64,000 nucleotides of DNA from contig WHVA01000180.1 of the NCBI GenBank assembly GCA_015179125.1, forward strand, positions 62,001 to 126,000, read 5' to 3'. Source of the stretch: Gautieria morchelliformis. Lineage: Eukaryota > Basidiomycota > Agaricomycetes > Gomphales > Gomphaceae. Shown in pieces: positions 35,281 through 46,389 of the stretch. The notes under the pieces are model-generated. The model was not told the origin of the DNA and did not search any database. It saw nothing but the letters and a program-made list of their open reading frames with translations. A program made the translations under genes and the position numbers. Every line of letters begins with the position of its first letter. Position 1 is the first letter of the stretch.

Positions 35281-38200
35281 GGGAGGTCATGTGGCTTGCT
35301 CACCTCCCGAAGCTCTAGATAGCTATCTAGGGCTTCAAGGTCCTTGCAGGACAACATGGGTTCCCATGTCACGTTGCCTAGGGTCCAACGGACCTGGAAC
35401 TCCAGGTCCGTCGAGTTTATCCATCAATGTGCGATAATCTCGTCGACGAGCCACTCCTCGTCATCATTCGCTCCGAAGTCATAAAATGACTTGGCCTCAC
35501 AATGAGGGAACAATTCGTCGTTGTTAGCCTTGTATTGCCGTATGAGGCTTGAATGGAAGACCGGTGAAATGCGATGGCTTTTCAGCTCATCGGGAAGATC
35601 AAGGGTCACCGTTGAGGCGTCATTGTGAGCCTCGATGATGCGGTATGGTCCGATGTACCGCGGGACTAGTTTTCTGGCTCTTCCTTTCGGGAGAGTTAGG
35701 TTTTGTGTTGAGAGGTAGACGCGGTCATTGGCCGTGTACCTGTCGCTCGCCATACGTTTCTTGTTTGCATTAAATGTTTGCGTCACTCGATGCTCTATGA
35801 TTGCATCGTGTGCCGCCATCAGGTTCCATTTGCCTGATGTGCGAATTGGGCTACCCCCTTAACGGGGTGTCCATGGCTATGGGGAGGTCTATCCGCGGCA
35901 TATAGCCGTGGTTCAGCTCGAAAGGTGCGAACCCTGTGGTCGCGCTGACGTTGCTGTTGAGGGTGACCTCAACCATTGGGCATTTCAATTCCCAATCCTT
36001 CTGATCATCCCTGACGACCACGTGCAATATCTGTCCGATTGAGCGGTTTGCGCGCTCGGTCGCTCCATCTGTTTGGGGATGGAAGGCAGGCGACATGAGG
36101 AGCTTGGTCCCATTAGTCGCTGTAGTTCACGCCAGAAGATCGACGTGAACTTCGAGTCTCTATCTGAGACGATGGAGTCTGGGACTCCATGAAGTCGAAC
36201 GACTTCCTTCAGAAACAGCCAGGCTACTCCCTTGGCTGACACGCTCGTCGTGGTTGGTACGAGGTGTACGAGCGACGTTAGTCGGTCGATGACTACCATC
36301 AGGTAGTCACAGTCGTTGGATTTGGGCAGGGGCCGCATGAAGTTGATGCCAATCGACTGCCATGGCCTATCTGGAATGGGTAGGCTGTGTAGTAGGCCTT
36401 TGGGCCGTTGTAGTCCGGTTTTCGTCATCTGACACCTCACGCACAATGTGCAGAACACTTCTATGTCTGGGCTCATGCCCAGCCACCAATATGCTCTTCG
36501 AACGTAGTTCGAAGTCTTCAGATGGCCGTAGTGGCCGACTATCTGATGTGCCCGATTGATGATGATTTCGATCAGCTTCCTTCCCCCTTGAAGAACAGAG
36601 CGGGGGACGGCAATGACGTCTCTTTTGAGCTGGTTCTTAGTCCATATCAGCCCGTCCCGGATCCTGAATCTCGGGTGCGCGTCTGGGTGCGCCATGATCT
36701 TTGTGAACATGGCGTCCCTGTGGTACGCATCTCGTAGGACCTTAGACAGGTCTACGCCTTGCTCGACGACCCGGCGCAGGGGCATGCCGTCATTTCCTGC
36801 GGCGATGACTCTGACAGCGGTGACGTTCGCGGGCTCTGGTGAGCCCTCATTTAATGTGGCGGATTCCATTACTCTCGCCTCTGTCTTCTCAGCGAGGCGT
36901 TTAGAGCGTCTTGTTGCCGCTGTTCGCAGCTCGATATACTGGTCGGTGGGCAATAACTCACCGTCCGGGTCTAAACACGCATCTGCGTTCACGAAGACGT
37001 GGTCCGGGTGATTGTCATCACTCATGTCGTTCTCGTAGTAGCGCGACAGGCAGTCCGCTACCTTGTTCTCTACACCGTCAACATGAACGGTGTTGAAATT
37101 GAACCGGGATAGAAACTCCCACCATCTGACCTGGCGGTCAGATAGGCTCTTCTGGGTCTCGAAGTACTCAAGCCCTTTGTGGTCTGTGATGAGGGTGAAC
37201 ATTCGCCCCAGCAGTTTGTCCTCCCATTTCATGAGAGCCTCGAGCACCGCGATCGTCTCTTGCTCGTGAGTCCGGTAGTGTTGCTGAGCAACGCTGAACT
37301 TCTTTGACAAGAAGCCGGCAGGTCGACAGGTTTTCCAGTCAGGACCTTGGCTGTAGACTGCACTGACACCGGCTTTTGACCCGTCGGTGATCACCCAGAT
37401 CGGCGGCTCTGGGAACCTTGCGTCTACTGGACGCAGGATCGGGGCCTTACAGGCCAACGCCTTAATGCTTTGCCAGCATTTGTATAATAGTGGAGTCCAT
37501 TCGAATGGACGGTTATTACACGCACAGCCCGATAGTGGGGTGGTATATGTGCTAACATCTGGCATGTAGTGTGCCAGATACTGTACCAGCCAGAGGAAAT
37601 GCTGGACGTTGTTGAACGTCCGTGGCCTACGCCACTCGTGGATGCGTTGCATCTTGTCCTCGTCGGCATGTACCCCTCGGCCATCGATGATATGGCCGAG
37701 ACACTCCATTCGGATGGAATAGAGGTCCACCTTTTTCTTGCTCAGAAAAAGGTGATTCTTCCTCAGTCTGTCAAAGATGATGTAGAGGTGCTCTTCATGC
37801 TCTTGTATTGAGAGCGAGAATATGAAGATGTCGTCCATGTATACATGGATGAAGCGACCTATGCAGTCGCGGAAAATGGCTGTCATCAGCCGTTGGAATG
37901 TTGATGGGGCGTTACAGTCCCCCATCTGTATCATCTGGCTCCTGAAGGTGCCAAGGATCGTGGCAAAGGCTGTCTTTGCTATGTGATCCGGATGGATCCG
38001 GATCTGCTCATATGCTTCTGACATATCAAGTTTTGTTCAATACCGACAGCGAGCATGTTGCTGCAGATGATATCCTGATCCTGGAAGGGCGTGACGTCCT
38101 TCACTGTGTTCTCGTTCTGCTGGCGCAGATCGAAGACGGTTCACAATGTATCGTTCTTCTTCGGCACACACAGCATGGGCATGGCCTGCTGCACGACTGC

Positions 38201-39348
38201 CGGAATCCACCACTTTGCAGTGGTGTATCGTTCTATCTTAGCCGACAGTTCCTCTTGGAAGTGTTCGGGGCATTTTGGTAGTTGATACCGCATGTGCTTG
38301 TTGGGATTGATGAGGTTGATCTCATGGTTGATCTCCCATAGTGGTGGGAGTTCTAATGGAATTCCACTGACTAAGTCAGTGATTCGTTCCATCCATTCCT
38401 CGCGGAGGTGAGGAAGGACATCATCCGTGAGGATGATGGTGGTGGTTGGCTTAGAAGCCATTAGGCGCTGTGGGCGTCTATTAGGTCCCGCGGCGCATGG
38501 AACCGCTTTTCTCTTCCCCATCGCTTTCACCATTGGGTGAGAGCGCCTCTCCCTACGGTTGTAGGGTGAGTTCGAGGACGAGTCGTCCCGCGACTCGTCC
38601 TCCTGGCTTCAATGCGCCAGGTTAGGCTTCGGTGCCCGGGTGATCCTGCTCACCCGTGGCCCCTTGTCCTCGTTCGTCGATCCGTCGTCGTCGAACGAGA
38701 CCTTGCCTGTGGGGATCACTTTGTTCCCCTTGCGGATAGTCCCTGGGCTCGAGAAGTCCAGGGTTATGCCGAATCTCCTTAGGAACGGTGTCCCTAAGAT
38801 AGCATCGTAATATTCGATATTCGCTACATTGAAATATTCATCGTATGTCTCACGACCAAATTTGATGGTCGTGTTCGTTCCATAGTTGATCGTGGAACGG
38901 CTGCCTATGCAGGCTAGCTGCAGCACGATTGGCTGCTCCAGGGAGAATGTCTTCATCCCTGTAGCTCGCATGAATTCGGGGGATAGCAGTACCCCTTCGC
39001 TGCTGCTATCTAGCAGGCAGTGGGCTTTTACGCCGTTTATCTCCCAGTACCCCAATAGGGTACGGTTCTCATTGCGTGGGCGCGTTGGCCATGTCCTGTG
39101 TTTGCTTCGGTGGTGATACACCGGCTCGGCTGCCTTGTCTGGCGTGACCGACGTGCGTGCCGCCATGACTTTCGTGGCGGTTTCGTCTTCCGGCGCGAAT
39201 CTGATCCCGCTGGACCTGTAGGTGGTGTCTTCCACCTCCTCGTCCCATTCATAGTATTGGGACGGCTCGGGGTCCCACTCTTCAGCGGGCGCGTCTCCGT
39301 TGTCCGGAGTGTCATTGGGTTGGGGATCACCCTCCCCCTCTTCATCAA
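35281..39348 (-). pseudogene. Minus-strand Ty3/gypsy pol (chromovirus type), broken
   Basis: Read leftwards: protease near 38.98 kb with HCLLDSSSEG (the usual DSG is DSS), then the RT N-part (KWWIPAVVQQAMPMLCVPKK), the RT core with YMDDIFIFS at about 37.83 kb, and RNase H (WVITDGSKAGVSAVY, LITDHKGLEYF). The integrase zinc finger is H..H..CTLCVRC. In the integrase core the first catalytic Asp looks changed to Asn (SIGINFMRPLP), while SIVSDRDSKF and the Glu after YHPQTDGA are kept. A chromodomain follows (EEWLVDEIIAH, stop, then FQVRWTLGNVTWEP). Lesions are TGA at 35426-35424, a break between the RT N-part and core at about 38.05 kb, and shifts at about 36.1 and 35.85 kb. gag and the 5' LTR are not seen; the element appears 5'-truncated at about 39.4 kb. 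Confidence 0.88.
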
Positions 39349-39479
39349 TTTGATGGAGAGAATTTTGACAGAGATCCGTCTCCGGATCTTCGGTCTCCTC
39401 TTCGTGCCTCGCGGCCGCTGTCCTGATACTGGACTTAAGCCGGGGGCATTCCGCCCTCAGCCTCGTGAAAAAAGGATTA

Positions 39480-39782
39480 AAATCGCTTTAAAACCCTTTT
39501 TTCCCAGCTGATAGTAGCTAATATACATGGCTATTGCTGGGAGAACCCTATTCAAATATTCCTTGAATTTCCTCTTATTTTTTCGCCATTTAAATTGGCT
39601 TCCCTGGCTCAAAAACACCTTATTCTGTCAGGCAGAGTTATGAACCCATGCACGTCCACAACTCTGCCACAGCCGCTCAGTTTCAAACTCCGACCGGAGC
39701 TTCCCACAAACTGTAAACTCGGAGTTGCAGGCACTCAAGCACCTACAACTCCGGTACCTTGGCTCACTCAAACTCAGCCACT
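39480..39782. other. Non-coding stretch with small inverted repeats
   Basis: Lies between the truncated gypsy and TG...CA copy 3. It holds short foldbacks such as GGCAGAGTT...AACTCTGCC and CGGAGTTG...CAACTCCG. No gene or transposon end was recognised. Confidence 0.4.
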
Positions 39783-40818
39783 TGTCATGACGTGTCTATT
39801 TCTCTTACCCCACTGTCTCTATGCTCCCTCTCGTCACTCCCTAGAATCTTCGCCAGAGTTCGCTGCACCCACCGACCACTCCCCCTCTACGTCCACTCTA
39901 CCCGCTGTTCGCCCCATTCTCCGAACCACTATTCACTGCTCGTGCATTTCGCCAGCAGGCACGCCATCAAATATGATCAATACCATTCACCTGGCATGAT
40001 GGTTCATCATTAACCCCATCATCTTCTTAATCCAACCCCATTGGGTGTTCGTATGGCCAAAGTGTGTTCGCAGGATGTCCCTTCCATAGGTCATGCGGGA
40101 TCAACCCAGTAAAAGAAGAGTCCATGCAGGGTAGCATGTATGCGGGTCCCAAGACATGGTTTTGTCCATAAGTGTCTTCACCACCTTTATTTTCCGTCGT
40201 TTCATGTCCGCATTCTTCCCTCACTCTACTGTATGTTTATTCCATCTACTTGGTATCCTGACTGGGCACCCCTATCCGACCCTGACTCACGACGGCCTCT
40301 TTCCTATTCGCTGATACCTTACGAGCATTCGATATAAGTAGTTTACATTCGCATGTATATTCTCCAGTTCAATTATCATATGTCATCCATCTTGTGCAAA
40401 CTTGACCTCGCTGTGATCATCGTCTTGAGCCTTCTCTTGGAGATTTCTATCTTCGACCAGCAGAGGACTTAGGCATCACTGGTGAGTTCTCATACTTCAT
40501 CTTCGTTACCTTAGCCTTCGAACTACTTTCTGTGCTGTTGGCGAAGGGCTCCGAAGGAGCACCTTCGCCGGCGAAGGGATTGTCAAGACTTAGACAGCCC
40601 TTCCGTGAGACCTTGCATGTTACATCGTCAAGCACCATGGGCCATTTCGCTACGACTGTAGATAGGGTGAGCCCCGTTCGGGCAACCCTCTTACCTTATG
40701 AACATTCATTGGTTCACCTATTCGCCGAATGGCATACTTATTCGCACAAGTTATTCGGGCATTCGCTGTGTTCACTAATACACAATATTAACGCCTAAAA
40801 ACCAATCTTGACACCACT
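39778..40818 (+). mobile_element. TG...CA element, copy 3 (1031 bp, intact)
   Basis: The element 39783-40813 runs TGTCATGACGTG...AATCTTGACA between CCACT duplications (39778-39782, 40814-40818). It has no terminal iteration and so gives the basic length. The small ORF is open on the minus strand at 40638-40447. TG...CA ends with a 5-bp TSD and no pol are what a solo LTR shows. Confidence 0.9.
40447..40638 (-). CDS. Small ORF of the TG...CA family, copy 3
   Basis: Sixty-three codons from MVLDDVTCKVSRKGCLS to SSAGRR, homologous to 33147-33338. See that entry for the comparison. Whether it is translated is unknown. Confidence 0.4.
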   Translation of the reverse strand: MVLDDVTCKVSRKGCLSLDNPFAGEGAPSEPFANSTESSSKAKVTKMKYENSPVMPKSSAGRR

Positions 40819-41040
40819 GAGACTGAATGTGTCCTCTACCGCTTACACAACCCTGTGCAATTCAAACCCAGCTGGCACATGACTTGCATCATAGCAACCA
40901 TGGCTGTGCAAGGCTGCGTACAAAGTCATACAAAGATGTACAAAGCCAAAACTAGGGTGCAGGTTTGATAAAGCCTATTGGATGAATGGATCCTCCAAAC
41001 GCAACTCTATGACACCAAATAGGCCCCTTGATGTCATAGT

Positions 41041-41090
41041 GGCTGTGCAGGGCTGTGCAGGGCTGTGCGGGGCTGTGTAAGGCTGTGCAA
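41041..41090. repeat. 10-bp tandem repeat, 5 units
   Basis: GGCTGTGCAG and close variants repeat five times. The flanks hold scattered GGCTGTGCAA copies. The 500 bp around it (40819-41321) has no recognisable gene. Confidence 0.9.
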
Positions 41091-41321
41091 ACCAGGGAAG
41101 GTGATTGGCTATCTATATCCAATTTCTTTGCACAAACACGCTGCAATAGTTACGAGGGTGTGTTTCAGCAGTGCAAATATTTACTTATGACATCACTCGC
41201 CTAATAGATAGAAGAACCCCATTTTACATAATCCTGTGTATTTTACAATATAAAAGGAGGCCATTCTGACCTCCTTGAATCATCATTCTAGCAATCTAAC
41301 ATCTTCTATCCACGTGACCTC

Positions 41322-42025
41322 ATGTGACTCAGGGCTGTCCACAAGTCAACCTGCAGGTTACCTGGACTTGGACTTGCAGGTTTACCAGCTTCCAGAAGTG
41401 GAACCTGGACTTGACCTGAGTTTTCTTGCAGGTTGACTTGGACCCGCAGGTTAAACCTGCGGGTGACTTGCAGTGACTTGCCAGATTATTTGGAGCTGAC
41501 TCACCCCGTGCGACTGCATGACACATCTCCTCCCATGGGGATGGGGGTGAGCTATTTCACACATCCTTACATCCTATTTTGACCATGCTCCTCTAGCAAC
41601 ATCCACAGATGTTGAACGTGCATTCAGTCAGGGCCAACTGACTGTATCACTGATGTGTCACTCTCTGAAGGAAGAGTTGACACGTGCCAGAACCATACTC
41701 AGCACATGGCTGTCATACGAAGGACTTGTTCCTGAGGAATGTGTTGTAGAGTTGCTGCATGATAAGAGTAAGCATGTCAAGAAGGCTGTTGTGCAGAAGG
41801 AGGTAATAGTAGTTGAATGACATGTAAATGACATGAATTCTTGGCATTTAAGGCTTGCAGGTCTGCGAGTCACCTGTGGAATTCCAAAGGCCAAACCTGG
41901 ACTTGCCAGGTTTTTAGGCGCCAGGTCACCTGGACTTGTGGGAGTTGGATCTGCAGGTTAAAATCACAGGTTGAACTGCGAGTCACCTGCAGGAACCTGG
42001 ACTTGTGGACAGCCCTGATGTGACT
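41322..42025. mobile_element. Non-autonomous hAT element (688 bp)
   Basis: The element 41330-42017 has perfect 18-bp terminal inverted repeats (CAGGGCTGTCCACAAGTC) and a perfect 8-bp duplication ATGTGACT at 41322-41329 and 42018-42025, the hAT hallmark. CTGCAGGT and CTGGACTTG motifs recur in both subterminal regions. It retains a piece of transposase. Confidence 0.95.
41575..41820 (+). pseudogene. Remnant of hAT transposase C-terminal dimerisation domain
   Basis: The frame reads ATSTDVERAFSQGQLTVS, then HSLKEELTRARTIL, then YEGLVPEECVVELL and a stop at about 41820. It matches the hAT C-terminal dimerisation region (typically ATS..ERVFS.G, SL..E..RA). The catalytic part is missing, so the element is an internal deletion derivative. 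Confidence 0.85.
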
Positions 42026-42156
42026 TGCATCTTACTAAGCTGCTAATCCCAGCTAGGGTTATTCACTTACTTTAGTGTCTAATTCCTTGTTAAGTAGTTA
42101 CTTTACTGCTTAGCCACTTGGACTAATCCTCTGGGTGTAATTCTACAGAGTGAGTC

Positions 42157-42605
42157 TGTCAATTGATAGTCTTGCCATTCGCACTCCAATACCCAAGACG
42201 ATCTGATCAGTCGATTTTCCTGATTAGAGACTTTCACAAGTCACTTCTAAAACTCGTTCATCCCTCGTTTTATTGCTGTGCGCTGGTAGATTATCAGGGC
42301 AGTCCATTTATAAACTTGCCTGCTAAGTACATTCCTTTATATTTTGGAACACGCTTGGACCCTGATAGTGTCCTTGAACCTACATTCTTTTAGTTTATTG
42401 TTCAGTGCTGCTAAGAAACGCATTGCCTTCCATCCGTATTAACTTGGACTAGTTTTTACGCGGATTGCAACCAAGGTACAAATATTAAATTATTTCCAGA
42501 GTTGTGCTGCAGCATTGTTTAATATTATTTGAGTCTCGTAAACGACATGCTCTGATAGATTGAAGTGTTAGCAATAACACCAAAGTCTTGAAGGGTTCCA
42601 AAACA
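42157..42605 (+). repeat. Plus gypsy 5' LTR
   Basis: 449 bp, TGTCAATTG...TTCCAAAACA. Differs from the 3' LTR at 9 positions by my count; 6 are CpG versus TpG/CpA. Confidence 0.95.
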
Positions 42606-42606
42606 C

Positions 42607-42638
42607 TGGTGGACGTTCTGGGAATTGAACCCAGGACC
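42607..42638 (+). promoter_or_regulatory. Plus gypsy primer binding site, tRNA-complementary over ~32 nt
   Basis: One base after the LTR comes TGGTGGACGTTCTGGG, then AATTGAACCCAGGACC. The complement reads as a tRNA 3' end: T-stem CTGGG/CCCAG, loop TTCAATT, then AACGTCCACCA. Usual sites span about 18 nt; this one covers the whole T arm. Which tRNA is meant I cannot say. Confidence 0.7.
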
Positions 42639-42697
42639 TTCCGAGTGTAGAATTTACTACCATTGCTGAGGTCTCCAGACCCGCAATAACACAGTCC

Positions 42698-45154
42698 GTG
42701 CTGAACCTCGTGTCCCGCTCTTTAGAAGCTTCCTCTGGGAAACCTTCAATAGACGGAACTTATCCTTACTCTACACTTACCTCTCCTTCACCTTTACCTT
42801 ATCTCAACCCTTGCTCAACACCGAACCAAACCGCACCTCGGTTCGAATCGTTTCGTCCTTGTGACAAACTCGCTTCTTTCAGAAACTCGGGTATGTCTTC
42901 ATCTACTATTCATCATCATCGTGACTCTGTCACACCCACTAACAATCCATTGGAGGATCCATTGTCGGATACTCCTCAGGAGGCTGAAGCCAGCATTCTC
43001 GAGACTTCGTTTGCTCGTGAATCCGATGCATCTCAGTCACCTGTTCAATGGGCATTTGCGTACCCATTACAGGAGTCCCTTAAGGACGTCTGTATAGTGC
43101 CTTCTGAGCCTTTCAGGTCTTTCAAGGCTGCGGGTAGAAGGAGAGAGCTAAGGTCTGATCGTAACCTTTCTATCAGAAGAGACCACTTACTGTCTTTAGC
43201 TGAGATTGCAATAGACCGCTCTAAGGTGCCTGCACCTAGAGTTCTATCTCGTGCAGCAGAAGGGGCTTTCAGATGTGAAATGGCTATGCTGGACTCAGTT
43301 CTACTTGGCCATCCTGGTCGTATCTCTGGTCAGAGCGCTATAGGATATTACATTGAACCGTTTAAGTATAAAACCATGTATGATCACTTAACCTGTCTTG
43401 CTGAAGACCGGAAAGGTGTCTTGCAGGACTTAAACCTTCCATCTATGCCTATTCCTTCTCTACCTAAGGAATGGCCTTCAGAATCCCTGTGGGAAGCTAA
43501 GTCTCTGGAAATAATCTTTGTTGCCTTGTGCGAAGATATTGAAAATTTCTTAGCCTTCTATTGGGATGCAGTGGCAAAATCCAAAGGGACCTGGAAACCG
43601 TCAAAGGAAGACTTTGCTTCCCCGTCGTTACCAGACCTAGAGGAAATGACTGCCAACCCTGAAATATTTCACATGCGCTACACTGTGGCATATAATGCTT
43701 TTGGCAGCAGATAAGCGCTTCAATGAAGCAATGGTTAAGACTGTTCAGGAGACCCCTGCTTTCGAGCATGATAGTCCCCCTCACATGTCTAGACCTTTAC
43801 AGGTAGCTTGTGAACCAGTCTTTCCCCAGAAAGATGTCCCTATTACCTCTCAAGGTGATACTGAGCATAGTCTTCCAGTAGACCATGATCAGGTTAGAAG
43901 AAGACAGTCAACGGCTTACACTCGTGGGCCTAGACCATCTTTGACTATTCATTCACCTTATAATCAGAACCCGACCAAGCTTACTGGGTTGGATGGCTTA
44001 GAAGAGTTGTTCCAAACTCCTGCTGATAACAGGAGGAGGACTATCTTCAGTATCCCTGAGACTTCAGTAGTCCCTGATGGGACTTATGGAGTTTCTGGAG
44101 GAGCGCCACCCCCTGGAGACGAACCTTCAGACGATGAAGAGTCTTCAGATCCACCTCATACTCCTTCTCATTATCCATCTAGACTTCCTTCATTCCCTTC
44201 GGGAGGAAGAAGTGACCCACCTGGCAGACCTGGTGATTCAGGTCCACCTGACGGTGATGATGATGGTGGTGGAGGAAACGGCCCTAGTCAGGACCGGGGG
44301 GATGGTAATAAAGGTGGTAAACCTAACATTAATGCTTTACTTAGCCAAAGTAAGCTGGAGGCATATTTTGATAACAAACTACGTCCTGATGTAGTCCCTG
44401 AATGGGATGGTAACCCTGACACGTTGGCACAGTGGATTTTGAAAGTGAATCATCTTTCTCAAAACTCTGCTACAGTCTTCAAACAGCTGGGACGTATTGT
44501 CCCTTTGAGACTACGCAAGGGTGCAGAACGTTGGTTCTTTTCCTTACCCTTGTCGCACCATCAAGAAGCCACCACTGATTGGAAATCAATCAGAGAGGTA
44601 ATCGGTGCATATTACATGAACCGAGCATGGCTAGACAGACAGAAAGCAAGAGCTACTCATGCTACTTTATGAGAAGCTAGTCATTCTAATGAGACTCCTA
44701 GCGAGTATTATGTTAAAAAGGCTGAGCTACTGAGGCTTGTCAGTAAGCTGACGGACTCAGAACATATTATGGAAATCATGAACAGGGCACCCTCCTATTG
44801 GCATATGGTCATTGATGCTCATAGGTGTGCAGATGCTGTTGAATTCCAGTCTTCTATCAAGTATCATGAGGAATCCTTGTCTCATCCACCTTTCACCTCA
44901 GGTGACAGTATGGAAAGATGCATTAGAAGTTTGGAGAACACATTACAGTCCAAACCCCGATTTGACTCTAGAAGTTCTTCGGACAGAACGTTCCGAGATG
45001 TTAGATCTCATTTGGTGGGATGGTCATCTAAGCTGAGCCCTCCTAAGTATCCTAAGGATGATTCTAATGTGTCTACGAGACCCACTCCTGAATCAAAGGG
45101 AGCTAGGCCATGCAAGCATTGCGGAAGTAGTAAGCAATGGGACAATGAGTGTAA
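42698..45154 (+). pseudogene. Plus gypsy gag, broken
   Basis: An open frame at 42698-43714 continues after a frameshift (near 43700) at 43695-44672, then past a TGA at 44670 to the insertion at 45155. It has a proline/glycine-rich middle (GGAPPPGDEPSDDEESSD) and a capsid-like segment (VVPEWDGNPDTLAQWILKV). The zinc knuckle at the end is CKHCGSSKQWDNEC. It keeps the C-x2-C-x4-H-x4-C spacing, but the His is Gln. The true start codon is unclear; an ATG at about 42890 is possible. Confidence 0.85.
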
Positions 45155-46389
45155 ACATGTGTCATGACACGTTTATTTCCCATACTTGCATACTCTATCC
45201 TCCCATTTCTCACTCCATTTCCGTGTTCGCTCCGATCGCCCTTGCCCTGTTCGGCAACCGATCTTCGCTGTTCGTGCCACTCACCATAGCCACACCATCA
45301 ACGCATGATCGACGTCCTTGGACTCACTTGGCAGTCATCGCTGGGCCTATCACCTCTGCTCGACCCTCTTTTCGATGGTGTTCCTATGATCAGACTGTCA
45401 TGACTTGTGTATTTCCTGGATCTTGTTACCCTCATTCCCCCTTTCGCCACTTCTCCCCTATGTCATCTCCGTTTGCCCTTCCTCGCATTTCTCCGAACAG
45501 CTATTCGCTGCTCGCGCATTTCGCCAGCAGGCACGCCATCAAATATGATCGACACCATTTACCCGGCATGATGGTTCATCACTAACCCCATCATCTTCTT
45601 AATCCAACCCCTTTGGGTGTTCATATGGCCAAAGTGTGTTCGCAGGACGTCCCTTCCATAGGGCATGTGGGATCAACCCAGTAGATGAAGAGTCCGTGCA
45701 GGGTAGCATGTATGTGGGTCCCAAGACATGGTTTTGGACATAAGTGCCTTTGCCACCTTTACTCTCCGTTGTTTCATGTTCGCACTCTTCCCTCACTCTA
45801 TTGTATGTTTATTCCATCTACTTAGTATCATGACTGCGCACCCCTATCCAACCCTGACTCACGACGGCCTCTTTCCTATTCGCTGATGCCTTACGAGCAT
45901 TCGATATAAGTAGTTTACATTCGCATGTATATTCTCCAGTTCAATTATCATACGTCGTCCATCTTGTGCAAACTTGACCTCATGGTGATCATCGTCTTGA
46001 GCCTTCTCCTGGAGATTTCTATCTTCGACCAGAAGAGGACTTAGGCACCACTGGTGAGTTCTCATACTTCATCTTTGTTACCTTAGCCTTTGAACTATTT
46101 TCTGTGCTGACAGTGAAGGGCTCCGAAGGAGCACCTTTGCCGGCGAAGGGATTGTCGCTACTTAGACAACCCTTCCCTGACACCTTGCACGTTACATCAT
46201 CAAGTGCATGGGCTATTTCGCTACGACTGTAGATAGGGCGAGCCCCGCTCGGGCAGCCCTCTTATCTTGTGAACATTTATTGGTTCACCTATTCGCCGAA
46301 CGGCATACTTATTCGCACAAGTCATTCGGGCATTCGCTGTGTTCACTAATACACGATATTAATGCCTAAAAACCAATATTGACAACATG
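45155..46389 (+). mobile_element. TG...CA element, copy 4 (1225 bp) in plus gypsy gag
   Basis: The element 45160-46384 lies between ACATG duplications (45155-45159, 46385-46389). It begins TGTCATGACACG, and a second terminus TGTCATGACTTG starts at 45396, so the left ~236 bp are doubled. Removing it with one TSD joins the gag zinc knuckle to the protease region in frame. Its small ORF is closed by a one-base deletion near 46210. Confidence 0.93.

Noticed and set aside
42607..42680. A tRNA gene on the minus strand
   Set aside because: Only the T arm and 3' acceptor half fit. The 5' acceptor strand does not pair and no good anticodon arm forms. Its place directly after an LTR marks it as a primer site.
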